Shown: piece after piece, positions 26,469 to 36,759 of the stretch
Position numbering within the stretch: position 1 is the first letter of the stretch
Layout of the letters: each line of letters starts with the position of its first letter
Source: Streptosporangium amethystogenes
GTDB lineage: Bacteria; Actinomycetota; Actinomycetes; Streptosporangiales; Streptosporangiaceae
Length of the DNA stretch: 64,000 nucleotides
NCBI RefSeq assembly: GCF_000721075.1
Contig: NZ_JOEQ01000002.1
Span: 253,030 to 317,029 of the forward strand
Reading direction: 5' to 3'
Position numbers and translations under genes: made by a program
The notes under the pieces: model-generated
The model's database searches: none
What the model was told of the DNA's origin: nothing
The model's input: only the letters and a program-made list of their open reading frames with translations

Positions 26469-26711
26469 CTACTCGAAGAGGGTGTGCCGCTCACCGCGCC
26501 GACGCCTGCGGACGATCCGGATCCCGACCACCACGATGTCCACGACGGCGATGGCCGCCAGCACGGCAAAGGCCACGGTGAGCGGTGTGAACCCGCCCTG
26601 TGCCGCGAAGACCGCCAGAACCGTACAGACCACCAGGCCGAAAATCGCCAGCGCGAGCCGCAGGTTCAGCGCGCTCTTCGGATGGTCATGCGTTCCCGGC
26701 TGCTCCTTCAT
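26469..26711 (-). CDS. DUF6343-like small membrane protein
   Basis: 80 residues: a hydrophilic start (MKEQPGTHDHPKSALNLR), two hydrophobic helices (LALAIFGLVVCTVLAVFAA and LTVAFAVLAAIAVVDIVVV) and a basic RIVRRRRRGER end. Topology is positive-inside. GGAGG lies 8 nt before the ATG. It resembles the actinobacterial DUF6343 proteins of unknown function. Monocistronic. Confidence 0.7.
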   Translation of the reverse strand: MKEQPGTHDHPKSALNLRLALAIFGLVVCTVLAVFAAQGGFTPLTVAFAVLAAIAVVDIVVVGIRIVRRRRRGERHTLFE

Positions 26712-27372
26712 GAGACCACCTCCGGGGCGATACCGATCTCCTCACCTGCCCATATCTGTGCGAGGGGCATCTCCCAGCCCTTACCCAGGACATCCCGGAT
26801 CACCCACGGCATCATGGTCTTCACCCCGGTTGTGCAGCAGGCCTCCCGGGTTTCCCGCACTACCGGAGGTCCACTGCGAAACAGCACCGGATTGCCTCGG
26901 TGACCAGGCGTTCACCTTGCCTACGAGGCGATCCTCGACCATTCACGGGTCTCCGGTGAGCCCGGCGACCGGCGGAGACCGCCAGGACCGCTCATGGGAC
27001 CGGGTACGGACCTCCGAGGCCGTCACTCGCCGAAGAGGCTCACGGTTCGGCGGGGGGCGACGTGGAGGGCTCATCGGGGTGAAGCGCCAGTATCCGTATC
27101 CCGATCCGTCGCCTCGGCCGCCCGATCGGCCAGGGTGAGCCACCGCTCCCGGCCGTGCGCGAGACCACTGCTCTCGCCCTTCGCGGCCGTGGCGCCGGAG
27201 CGCAACAGCCCGGCCGTCACCGCCGGCATCCGCCGCGAGACGTCGAACGTGCTGTCCCACACCTCCTCGAAGACCCCGCTGGACACGGCGGACAGCAGAG
27301 ACTGATTTCCGGGGACGTCAGGGGTCTGAAACCGGGTAGGAACAGAGCGTTCGCGATGCAAGGAGGGGCCAG
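26712..27372. other. 661-nt stretch without a supported gene
   Basis: A minus-strand frame at about 27,071-27,310 reads LLSAVSSGVFEEVWDSTFDV and RERWLTLADRAAEATDRDTD, with third-position G/C bias like coding DNA but no start site and no recognised family; it may be a truncated gene. The final 40 bases carry AGGAGGGG for dhaK. Confidence 0.35.
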
Positions 27373-28371
27373 GTGGCCGCACATCAGCTGGTCAACGACC
27401 CGCAGGAGCTCGTCGGCGAGGCGCTCGAAGGACTGGAGCTCAGCCAGCGGGGGCGGCTGCGCTGGAACCGCGATCCCAGCTTCGTCATCAGGGCCGATGA
27501 CCGGCGGCCGTACAAGGTGGGCGTGCTGTCCGGCGGCGGCTCCGGGCACGAACCCCTGCACACCGGTTTCGTGGGGTACGGCATGCTGGACGCCGCGGTG
27601 CCGGGAGCGGTCTTCGCCAGCCCCACCGCGATCCAGATCCAGGCGGCCACCGAGGCGGTCGACGACGGCCGGGGGGTCGTCCACGTGGTCAAGAACTACA
27701 CCGGCGACGTGCTGAACTTCACCATCGCCGCCGAGATCTCCGGCGACATCCGGATCGAGACCGTGCTCGTCGACGACGACCTGGCCACCGACACCTCCGT
27801 CGAGGGCGGCCCGGGGCGGCGGGGCACCGCCGCCGTCGTCGCCGTCGAGAAGATCTGCGGCGCCGCCGCCGAGCGGGGCGCCGACCTGTCCACGGTGGCC
27901 ACGCTCGGCCGCCGCGTCGCGGGCAACGCCCGGACCATGTCCCTGGCCCTGCGGGCCTGCACCCACCCCGGCCAGTCCGTACCCTCGTTCGACCTGGAAG
28001 CGGGCCAGGTCGAGTTCGGCGTCGGCATCCACGGCGAGCGGGGAGTCCGGCAGATCCCCGTGGCCCCCGCCGACGAGCTGGTGGCCGCGCTGACCGAGCC
28101 GGTCGCCGACGACCTCGGGCTGAGCAGGGGCGACGCGGTCTTCGTGATCGTCAATGGCCTCGGCTCCACCCACCAGCTGGAACTGCTCGCGGCCTACCGG
28201 CAGGTGACCCGGCTCCTCGACGCCCGGGGGGTGACGGTCGCCCGGCAGCTGGTGGGCTCCTATGTCACCGCCCTGGACATGGCGGGCTGCTCGGTCACCC
28301 TGATCCGCGCGGACGAGGAGCTCGTCGGCCTGTGGGACGACCCGGTGCGCACCGCCGCCCTCACCTGGTGA
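27373..28371 (+). CDS. dhaK: Dihydroxyacetone kinase subunit DhaK
   Basis: 332 residues from GTG 27373 with AGGAGGGG 7 nt upstream. Substrate-binding domain motifs: SGGGSGHEPLHTGFVGYGM near 55-75, SPTAIQIQAAT, KNYTGDVLNF and VDDDLA; the His that covalently binds dihydroxyacetone is in VGIHGERG near 218. Followed 140 nt later by dhaL. Converts dihydroxyacetone to its phosphate, feeding the triose-phosphate pool, whose glycolytic genes lie 2 kb away. Confidence 0.92.
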   Translation: MAAHQLVNDPQELVGEALEGLELSQRGRLRWNRDPSFVIRADDRRPYKVGVLSGGGSGHEPLHTGFVGYGMLDAAVPGAVFASPTAIQIQAATEAVDDGRGVVHVVKNYTGDVLNFTIAAEISGDIRIETVLVDDDLATDTSVEGGPGRRGTAAVVAVEKICGAAAERGADLSTVATLGRRVAGNARTMSLALRACTHPGQSVPSFDLEAGQVEFGVGIHGERGVRQIPVAPADELVAALTEPVADDLGLSRGDAVFVIVNGLGSTHQLELLAAYRQVTRLLDARGVTVARQLVGSYVTALDMAGCSVTLIRADEELVGLWDDPVRTAALTW

Positions 28372-28511
28372 CCCGCCCACGGCTCCGGCGATCGGCGACG
28401 GTCACCTGACCGGTCCGGTTCTCCGCATATGAGCATCGTCACGGGTCAGCCACCGGGTAAGCCCGAATCGACCGGCCTCGCGTCCCGTCCCGGTACTCGA
28501 AGGAGAAACAC

Positions 28512-29135
28512 ATGAACGACCTCGAACCCCAGGCCGTACTGTCGTGGGTCGAGCGGTTCATCGCCCGGATCGACGACCGGGTCCAGGAGTTGACCGAACT
28601 GGACCGCCGCAGCGGTGACGGTGACTTCGGCACCAACATGGTCACCGCGCTCACCAGGGCCAAGGCGAAGCTCTCCCCCTCCCCCGCCGATGCCGGGGCA
28701 GCGTTCTCCAGCCTCTCGACGGCCTTCCTCGAACACTCCGGCGGCACCAGCGGGCCGCTGTTCGGCATGTGGTTCCGCGAGTTCGCGCTGGCCGGGCAGG
28801 GCGGTCCCGCCTTCAGCACGGCACTGCTCGCCGACGCCGCCAGGAACGGGGTGGCCGCGGTCCGCAGGCTGGGCTCAGCCTCGGTGGGCGACAGGACGAT
28901 GGTCGACGCCATGGCCCCGGCGGCGGACGCCCTGGCCGAGGCCGCGGAGAACGACGTTCCCGCCGTGCGGGCACTACGGCTGGCGGCGGAGGCGGCCCGC
29001 GCCGGAGCCGACTCCACCTCCTCGATCATCGCCCGCCGGGGCCGGGCCAGCTATGTCGGCGAGGCCGCCCTGGGCGCGCCCGACCCCGGGGCCGTCGCGG
29101 TCGCCCTGTTCTTCGAGTCCGCTGACGGGTCTTAA
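28512..29135 (+). CDS. dhaL: Dihydroxyacetone kinase nucleotide-binding subunit DhaL
   Basis: 207 residues. The Mg-ADP/ATP site is DRRSGDGDFGTNM near 33-45; SGGTSGPLFGM near 76 and VGDRTMVDAM near 125 are also typical. AAGGAG precedes the ATG. In PTS-type enzymes DhaL carries ADP that DhaM rephosphorylates; no DhaM is visible here, so it may use ATP or a DhaM elsewhere. Confidence 0.92.
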   Translation: MNDLEPQAVLSWVERFIARIDDRVQELTELDRRSGDGDFGTNMVTALTRAKAKLSPSPADAGAAFSSLSTAFLEHSGGTSGPLFGMWFREFALAGQGGPAFSTALLADAARNGVAAVRRLGSASVGDRTMVDAMAPAADALAEAAENDVPAVRALRLAAEAARAGADSTSSIIARRGRASYVGEAALGAPDPGAVAVALFFESADGS

Positions 29136-29230
29136 CGGACGTGCGGCCGGCTGGCGGAGTCCCAGCCGAGGCGGGCGGGGCCGTCGTCGGCGTCGGGCAT
29201 CATCGCCTACCCGGTCGCGGGAGACGCGAA

Positions 29231-29260
29231 AGACCCCCGTGGGTGATCCCACGGGGGTCT
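29231..29260. terminator. Bidirectional hairpin terminator
   Basis: A perfect 13-bp stem (29231-29243 with 29248-29260) and a TGAT loop lie between convergent dhaL and rbpA. Confidence 0.85.
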
Positions 29261-29301
29261 TCGGAGCGCGCTTACCGGCAGATCACGTGCAAAGGGTCCG
29301 G

Positions 29302-29649
29302 CTAGTAGATCGGACGCGAGGAGGAGCGCAGCCGCTCCAGGGCCTCGGCCAGGATCTGTGCGCCGTCCTTGTCGCTGCGACGCTCCTTCACATACGCGAG
29401 GTGCGTCTTGTAAGGCTCGTTACGCGGCGGCGCGGGCGGGTTGGCCTCGTCCTGACCTGCGGGGAGACCACACCGAGGGCAGTCCCAGAACTCGGGAACG
29501 GCCGCGTCGCTGGCGAAACTGGGGCGCGTCTCATGCATGTTCGCGCACCAGAAAGGGACCCGTACACGGGGGGCCGCCTCGCCACGCTCCGCCTCCCCCA
29601 TGGGGCCGGCACCGACACGGCTGCCACGGATCGCGTTGCCACTACCCAC
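29302..29649 (-). CDS. rbpA: RNA polymerase-binding protein RbpA
   Basis: 115 residues, family length. The highly conserved start GNAIRGSRVGAGPMGEAERG (the sigma-interacting and basic-linker region follows) and the Zn-knuckle FWCANMH ... CPRCG are present, as is the C-terminal sigma-binding SDKDGAQILAEALERLRSS. Where many homologues have CANGH this one has CANMH. Stabilises open complexes with the primary sigma factor in actinobacteria. Confidence 0.95.
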   Translation of the reverse strand: MGSGNAIRGSRVGAGPMGEAERGEAAPRVRVPFWCANMHETRPSFASDAAVPEFWDCPRCGLPAGQDEANPPAPPRNEPYKTHLAYVKERRSDKDGAQILAEALERLRSSSRPIY

Positions 29650-29726
29650 GGATGAACTCCTTGCTCGATGGCCCCGCCGCTTGGGGATGCGGGGACTGAA
29701 CCACTGTCACGCCTGTCGAAGCCAGG

Positions 29727-29957
29727 TCAGGGCCTCAGGAGCAGGCCCAGCGCGATGATGCAGACGAACCAGACCACACCGGTGATGACGGTGAGCCTGT
29801 CAAGGTTGCGCTCCACCACGGAGGAGCCTCCGAACGACGACGAGAAACCGCCACCGAACAGATCCGAGAGACCACCGCCCTTGCCCTTGTGGAGCAGGAC
29901 GAGCAGCATCATCAGCAAGCTCGACAGGATGAGGGCGATGGAGATTCCGATTGTCAC
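29727..29957 (-). CDS. secG: Preprotein translocase subunit SecG
   Basis: 76 residues with two membrane helices (ISIALILSSLLMMLLVLL and LTVITGVVWFVCIIALGLLL) separated by a GKGGGLSDLFGGG loop, the SecG signature. Last gene after gap-pgk-tpiA, the usual actinobacterial order, with a 130-nt gap. Confidence 0.93.
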   Translation of the reverse strand: MTIGISIALILSSLLMMLLVLLHKGKGGGLSDLFGGGFSSSFGGSSVVERNLDRLTVITGVVWFVCIIALGLLLRP

Positions 29958-30089
29958 CGTTGACCTGTTCCCTATGTGCGCGTGTCCCGCGTCCGGGCAC
30001 GACCCTTGTGTACGCCAGAGGCGTGACGATTCAAACCTGCTCTAAGAGGGTATGACGTGCTGTCAAATCACGCCCCCCAAACGGACCAG

Positions 30090-30875
30090 TCAACTCGACA
30101 ATTCGCCAAGACGGCAAATTTTCACGAATTCCCCGGCATCGAGGCTCGCGCCACCGACCAGGGCACCGTCGACATCGGGCTTCGCCATGATGCCCGCGAT
30201 GTTGTCAGACTTGACCGACCCACCGTAAAGGATACGGACACCCGCGGCCACATCGGCGTCGTACAGCTCGGCGAGTCGCTCCCGGAGGGCCCCGCAGACC
30301 TCCTGCGCGTCGTCAGGGGTGGCCACCTCGCCGGTGCCGATCGCCCAGACCGGCTCGTAGGCGAGCACGATCGAGGCGACCTGCTCGGCGGTGACCTTGC
30401 GAAGCGCCCCTTCGAGCTGCGCGACGCTGTGGGCCACCTGGCCGCCCGCCTGGCGCACCGGCAGCCCCTCCCCCACACACAGGATGGGGGTGAGCGAGTG
30501 CCGGTAGGCCGCCTGCACCTTGGCGTTGACGACGTCGTCATCCTCGTGGTGGTACTGGCGGCGCTCGGAGTGCCCGATCGTGGCGAAGGTGCAGCCGAGC
30601 TTGGCGAGCATGGCCCCGGAGATCTCACCGGTGTAGGCGCCGCCGTCGTGCTGCGACAGGTCCTGGGCACCATAGAGGATCCGCAGCTTGTCGCCGTCCA
30701 CCAGGGTCTGCACGCTGCGCAGATCGGTGAAGGGCGGCAGCACGGCCACGTCGGCCCGGTCGAAGTCCTTGTCGCCCAGCGCGAAGGCGAGCTTCTGGGT
30801 GTGGGCGATGGCCTCAAGGTGATTGAGGTTCATCTTCCAGTTGCCGGCTATGAGCGGCTTGCGAGCGGTGCTCAT
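30090..30875 (-). CDS. tpiA: Triosephosphate isomerase
   Basis: 261 residues. GNWKMN at the start, catalytic His in TIGHSERR near 105 and catalytic Glu in [11 protein letters not shown] near 175, then the phosphate loop GGSVK. Start at ATG 30875 ([11 protein letters not shown]) with AGAGGT upstream; the open frame extends 25 codons further without a signal. 7 nt after pgk. Interconverts DHAP and glyceraldehyde 3-phosphate. Confidence 0.96.
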   Translation of the reverse strand: MSTARKPLIAGNWKMNLNHLEAIAHTQKLAFALGDKDFDRADVAVLPPFTDLRSVQTLVDGDKLRILYGAQDLSQHDGGAYTGEISGAMLAKLGCTFATIGHSERRQYHHEDDDVVNAKVQAAYRHSLTPILCVGEGLPVRQAGGQVAHSVAQLEGALRKVTAEQVASIVLAYEPVWAIGTGEVATPDDAQEVCGALRERLAELYDADVAAGVRILYGGSVKSDNIAGIMAKPDVDGALVGGASLDAGEFVKICRLGELSS

Positions 30876-30882
30876 CTGACCT

Positions 30883-32069
30883 CTACCTCTCCAGCGCCAC
30901 GAGTCCGGGGAGGGTCTTGCCCTCCAGGTATTCCAAGCTGGCCCCGCCACCGGTGGAGATGTGCGAGAACCCGTCCTCGGGCAGGCCGAGCCTGCGCACG
31001 GCGGCGGCCGAGTCTCCCCCGCCGACGACCGTGAAGGCCTCCAAGCCGATCAACGCCTCGGCGACCGCGCGGGTTCCGCCGGAGAACGCCTCGAACTCGA
31101 AGACGCCCATCGGGCCGTTCCAGAACACGGTCCTGGCGTCGGCCAGCTTGTTCGCGAACAACTCGCGGGTGCGCGGGCCGATGTCGAGGCCCTGGCGGTC
31201 GGCCGGGATCGCGGTGGCGTCGACCACCTCGTACTCGGCGTCCTCGGCGAACTCGGTGGCCGCCAGCACGTCGACCGGCAGGACGAGCTGCACGCCACGC
31301 TTGGCCGCCTCGTTCAGGAAGCCCCGCACCTGGTCGAGCTGGTCCTCCTGGAGCAGCGACCGGCCCACCTCGTACCCCTGTGCCTTCAGGAAGGTGTAGG
31401 CCATGCCGCCGCCGATGAGGAGCCTGTCGACCTTGGTGAGCAGGTTGCCGATGACCCCGAGCTTGTCGGAGACCTTCGCACCGCCCAGCACCACGGCGTA
31501 CGGCCGTTCGGTGGTCTCGGTCAGCCTCTTGAGCACCTCGACCTCGGCCAGGACCAGCCGGCCCGCGGCGTGCGGCAGCAGGGCGGGCACGTCGTAGACG
31601 CTGGCGTGCTTGCGGTGCACCGCGCCGAAGCCGTCGCCCACGTAGAGGTCGGCGAGGGCGGCCAGCCTGGCCGCGAACCCGGCCCGCTCGGCGTCGTCCT
31701 TGGACTCCTCACCGGGCTCGAAGCGCAGGTTCTCCAGCAGGGCCACCTGGCCGTCCTGAAGCGCCTCCACGACCTCCTGGGCCGACTTCCCGACCACGTC
31801 GGTCGCGAAGGCGACGTCCGTGCCCAGGAGCTCGCCCAGCCGCTTGGCGACGGGGGCCAGGGAGTAGTCCGGGTTCGGCTTGCCCTTGGGGCGCCCCAGG
31901 TGCGCGACGACGATCACGCGGGCGCCCCTGCGGGCGAGTTCCTCGATCGTCGGCACCGAGGCGCGGATGCGGCCGTCGTCGGTGATGACGTCCCCCTCCA
32001 GGGGGACGTTGAGGTCGGCGCGTACCAGGACGCGCCGACCGTCCACGTCGAACTCGGAGATGTCCTTCA

Positions 32070-32070
<1 letters not shown>
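30883..32070 (-). CDS. pgk: Phosphoglycerate kinase
   Basis: 395 residues, standard length. [19 protein letters not shown], the hinge region and the C-terminal nucleotide loop [15 protein letters not shown] are visible. ATG 32070 overlaps the gap stop by one base, so the two are coupled. Makes ATP from 1,3-bisphosphoglycerate. Confidence 0.97.
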
Positions 32071-33206
<1,136 letters not shown>

Positions 33207-33290
33207 TTAACCCATGAACAGGTATCGCACCATTCAAGTAAAGTGCCCGACTCGTCACCGTAAACCCCTTCGGCCTCACGAGGAGCTGCC

Positions 33291-33797
33291 ATGACGGACA
33301 ACGATCCACATCTGGCAAACGGGCTTCTACCAGGTATTTTTACCGGTCTCGGCGCCACCCTGGTCGGCGCCGCGGCCTACGGCGCGCTCATCGGCTTCAG
33401 CGGGTACGAGATCGGCTTCGCCGCCATCGGCGTCGGTCTCCTCGTCGGCCTCGCCATGATGGCGGTCAGGCCGACGAGCCCGGTGCTGCCGCCGCTGGCC
33501 GCCCTCTTCTCCCTGATCGGCGCCGCGCTCGGCCAGGTCGCCGGATACGTGATCATCTGGGTACGGGCCTCCGGCGACGACTACGGCTCGGCGCTGACCC
33601 AGGTTCTCAACACCTTCCCCGAGGATCTCCGGCGCGATCCCAAGTCACTGCTGTTCTGGGCGATCGCCGCCTACGCGGGCTTCGGCTTCGTGAGCAGAAG
33701 AGTCAAGGCCGCCCGCGAAGCCCACACCGCCTCGTCCGTCCCGCAGCCGGACGAGGCCGACCAGGTGGACTACTTCGCGCCCAAAAAGCAGCCCTGA
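33291..33797 (+). CDS. Actinobacterial membrane protein of unknown function
   Basis: 168 residues with four hydrophobic segments (FTGLGATLVGAAAYGALIGF, IGFAAIGVGLLVGLAMMAV, LAALFSLIGAALGQVAGYVI, SLLFWAIAAYAGFGFV), a charged linker around FPEDLRRDPKS and an acidic cytosolic tail ending YFAPKKQP. GAGGAG precedes the ATG. Divergent from gap across a 216-nt spacer. Family not recognised. Confidence 0.75.
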   Translation: MTDNDPHLANGLLPGIFTGLGATLVGAAAYGALIGFSGYEIGFAAIGVGLLVGLAMMAVRPTSPVLPPLAALFSLIGAALGQVAGYVIIWVRASGDDYGSALTQVLNTFPEDLRRDPKSLLFWAIAAYAGFGFVSRRVKAAREAHTASSVPQPDEADQVDYFAPKKQP

Positions 33798-33880
33798 GCG
33801 GGCCTTGAACGGCACGTATCGGAGCCGCGCTCTCGGTGCGATCACCGGGCGCGACGCCGCCCTTCCGGACCGGGGACGCG

Positions 33881-34861
33881 TCAGGGGGCCAGCATGTCGA
33901 CGGTGAGATTGGCCTCGGTATTGGGGATGCCGATGTCCTGAGCGCGCTTGTCGGCCATGGCCAGCAGCCGGCGGATGCGACCGGCGATGGCGTCCTTGGT
34001 CAGGGGCGGGTCGGCGAGCTGGCCGAGCTCCTCCAAGGACGCCTGCTTGTGCTCCACCCGCAGGCGGCCGGCGATCACCAGGTGCTCCGGGGCCTCCTCC
34101 CCGAGAATCTCCAGTGCCCGCTGGACCCTGGCTCCGGCGGCGACCGCGGCGCGGGCCGAGCGGCGCAGGTTGGCGTCGTCGAAGTTGGCCAGCCGGTTGG
34201 CCGTCGCCCGGACCTCACGGCGCATCCGCCGCTCCTCCCAGGCCAGCACGCTGTCGTGGGCGCCCAGCCTGGTCAGCAGCGCGCCGATGGCGTCGCCGTC
34301 ACGGACCACCACCCGGTCGACGCCGCGCACCTCGCGGGCCTTGGCATGGATCTTCAGCCGCCGCGCCGACCCGACCAGCGCGAGCGCCGCCTCGGGCCCC
34401 GGACAGGTGACCTCCAGCGACATCGAGCGCCCGGGCTCGGTGAGCGAGCCGTGCGCCAGGAACGCCCCCCGCCAGGCCGCCTCGGCATCGCAGGCCGCCC
34501 CGGCGACGACCTGGCGGGGCAGGCCACGGACCGGGCGCCCGTGGTTGTCGATCAGGCCGGTCTGGCGGGCCAGCGCCTCCCCGTCACGGTAGACCCGCAC
34601 GAGGTAGCGCGATCCCTTGCGCAACCCCGCCGGGGCCAGCACGAGCACCTCCGCCTTGTGCCCGAAGACTTCACCGATGTCCTTGATAAGCCGCCGGGCG
34701 GTGACGTTGGTGTCCAACTCGGCCTCGATCACGATCCGGCCGCTCACCAGGTGCAAACCGCTCGCGAACCGCAGCAGCGTCGACACCTCGGCCTTACGGC
34801 AGCAAGGCTTCAGGACCGTCAGCCTGCTCAGCTCGTCCTTGACCACACCTGTCATCGCCAT
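33881..34861 (-). CDS. whiA: Sporulation regulator WhiA
   Basis: 326 residues. The LAGLIDADG-derived N-domain ([43 protein letters not shown]) is followed by the WhiA helix-turn-helix ([20 protein letters not shown]). Start ATG 34861 with GGAGG about 10 nt upstream. In sporulating actinomycetes WhiA works with WhiB to switch on division and sporulation genes. Last gene of uvrC-rapZ-yvcK-whiA. Confidence 0.96.
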   Translation of the reverse strand: MAMTGVVKDELSRLTVLKPCCRKAEVSTLLRFASGLHLVSGRIVIEAELDTNVTARRLIKDIGEVFGHKAEVLVLAPAGLRKGSRYLVRVYRDGEALARQTGLIDNHGRPVRGLPRQVVAGAACDAEAAWRGAFLAHGSLTEPGRSMSLEVTCPGPEAALALVGSARRLKIHAKAREVRGVDRVVVRDGDAIGALLTRLGAHDSVLAWEERRMRREVRATANRLANFDDANLRRSARAAVAAGARVQRALEILGEEAPEHLVIAGRLRVEHKQASLEELGQLADPPLTKDAIAGRIRRLLAMADKRAQDIGIPNTEANLTVDMLAP

Positions 34862-34954
34862 GCGCGTTCGTCCTCCCCCATACAGACCCCATGCGGCCCG
34901 AGATGAATCGGGCTCACAGCAGTTTCTCGCACTCCTGAGCACCGCTGACCAGGA

Positions 34955-35890
34955 TCAACGCTTCGCACGGAAAATCTCGTCCAGGACGGAGGCAAGACGT
35001 TGTGCATCGTGTCGCGGCGAGCCGTCCTCATCCGCCACCGAGGCCAGGACCAGCCGCCCGCCAAAGCCGGCCACCGCCTTCTCCAGTTCCTCACCGTCGT
35101 CGGCCACGCCGGTGTCCGCGACGACCACGTCCACCTCCAGGGACGGCGCGTGCTGACGCAGCACCTCCAGGTGTTTCTGGGGGGAGAAACCGTCGGTCTC
35201 CCCCGCCTGGGGAGCGAGGTTCAGCGTGACCAGGCGCCGCGCGCGGGTGGTGTGCAACGCCTCGGCCAGTTCGGGCACCTTCAGGTGGGGCAGCACGCTG
35301 GTGAACCAGGAGCCGGGGCCGAACACCACCCAGTCGGCGTCCAGGACCGCCTCAACGGCCTCTGGGCACGCCGGTGGGTCCTCGGGGACCAGCGAGATGG
35401 CCCGGACCCTGCCCGGGGTGAGCGCGCAGGCCACCTGGCCGCGCACCGTGCTCACCAGACCGTCCAGCTCCACCTCGGCGGCGATGTCAAGTGGCACCGA
35501 GGACATCGGCAGCACCCGCCCGTGCGCGCCGAGCAGCCGCCCGAGCCAGTCGAGCCCGGCGACCGTGTCGCCCAGGCGCTCCCAGAGCGCCACGATCAGC
35601 AGGTTGCCGATCGCGTGGCCGTCCAGGTCACCATCGCTGCGGAAGCGATGCTGGACGACCTCGCTCCAGGTGTGGCCCCACTCGTCGTCACCGCACAGGG
35701 CGGCCAGCGCCATCCTCAGGTCTCCCGGGGGCAACACGCCGAACTCGCGGCGGAGGCGGCCGCTGGAACCTCCGTCGTCGGCCACGGTGACCACCGCCGT
35801 CAGCCGGGAGGTGACCCTCCGCAGTGCCGACAGCGAGGCGTACAGCCCGTGCCCTCCACCCAGCGCGACAACCTTGAGACCTTCATTCAC
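34955..35890 (-). CDS. yvcK: Gluconeogenesis factor YvcK/CofD-like
   Basis: 311 residues. VVALGGGHGLYASLSALRR, TVADDGGSSGRLRREFG, PPGDLRMALAAL and GHAIGNLLIVAL are the UDP-sugar-binding signatures of the YvcK branch of CofD-like proteins. Needed for growth on gluconeogenic carbon and for cell-wall homeostasis in Gram-positives. ATG overlaps the rapZ stop by 4 nt. Confidence 0.94.
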   Translation of the reverse strand: MNEGLKVVALGGGHGLYASLSALRRVTSRLTAVVTVADDGGSSGRLRREFGVLPPGDLRMALAALCGDDEWGHTWSEVVQHRFRSDGDLDGHAIGNLLIVALWERLGDTVAGLDWLGRLLGAHGRVLPMSSVPLDIAAEVELDGLVSTVRGQVACALTPGRVRAISLVPEDPPACPEAVEAVLDADWVVFGPGSWFTSVLPHLKVPELAEALHTTRARRLVTLNLAPQAGETDGFSPQKHLEVLRQHAPSLEVDVVVADTGVADDGEELEKAVAGFGGRLVLASVADEDGSPRHDAQRLASVLDEIFRAKR

Positions 35891-36759
35891 TCCCGGCCCA
35901 CATCCCGATGGCTTACCTGCACCTCCATGCCACCCCGATCCCGCAGCCGACCGCCGATCTGCTCGGCCATGGCGACGCTGCGGTGCTTGCCCCCGGTGCA
36001 GCCGACGGCGAGCGTGGCGTAGCTCTTGCCCTCGCGGGTGTAGCCGGAGGCGATGATGGCGAACATCTCGTCGTAGGCGTCCAGGAGTTCCTTCGCACCC
36101 GCCTGGTTGAGAACGTACTCCCGTACGGGGGCGTCCAGGCCGTTCATGGGGCGAAGTTCGGGAACCCAGTGCGGATTGGGCAGGAACCGGCAGTCGACGA
36201 CCATGTCCGCGTCGACCGGCAGGCCGTACTTGTAGCCGAAGGAGACGACGTTGACCCGCAGGCCCGGACGATCCTCGCCACCGAAGAAGGCGACGATCTT
36301 CCCCCTGAGCTCGTGGACGTTGAGGTTGGAGGTGTCGATCACCAGGTCGGCGTTGGCCCGGACCTCACGCAGGATGCCGCGCTCGCGGGCGATCCCGTCG
36401 ACCAGCCGGCCGTCGCTCTGCAGCGGGTGCGGGCGGCGGACGTTCTCGAACCTGCGGACCAGCTCCTCGTCACTGGCCTCAAGGAACACCACGCGCACGC
36501 CGACGCCGCGCCCCTCCAGCTCCTCGATGGCACTGTTGAGGTCACTGGTGAAGGCCAGGCTGCGCACGTCGACCACCGCGGCCACCTTGTCGGCGGCCAG
36601 CTTGGCCCGCCCCGCCTCCTCGGCCATGGCGAACAGCAGCCCCGGCGGCAGGTTGTCGATGACGAACCACCCCAGATCCTCCAGGGCCTTGGCGGCGGTG
36701 CTCCGCCCCGCCCCCGACATTCCGGTGACGAGGACGAACGCGGACTCTCTTTCGCTCAT
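35887..36759 (-). CDS. rapZ: RNase adapter RapZ (nucleotide-binding protein)
   Basis: 290 residues. Walker A-like [19 protein letters not shown] at 12-30, VDVRSLAF, and the C-terminal [14 protein letters not shown], the diagnostic RapZ/YvcJ motif. In E. coli it binds GlmZ RNA; in actinobacteria it probably binds GTP/ATP and acts in envelope amino-sugar control, unproven. Overlaps uvrC by 4 nt. Confidence 0.95.
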   Translation of the reverse strand: MSERESAFVLVTGMSGAGRSTAAKALEDLGWFVIDNLPPGLLFAMAEEAGRAKLAADKVAAVVDVRSLAFTSDLNSAIEELEGRGVGVRVVFLEASDEELVRRFENVRRPHPLQSDGRLVDGIARERGILREVRANADLVIDTSNLNVHELRGKIVAFFGGEDRPGLRVNVVSFGYKYGLPVDADMVVDCRFLPNPHWVPELRPMNGLDAPVREYVLNQAGAKELLDAYDEMFAIIASGYTREGKSYATLAVGCTGGKHRSVAMAEQIGGRLRDRGGMEVQVSHRDVGRE

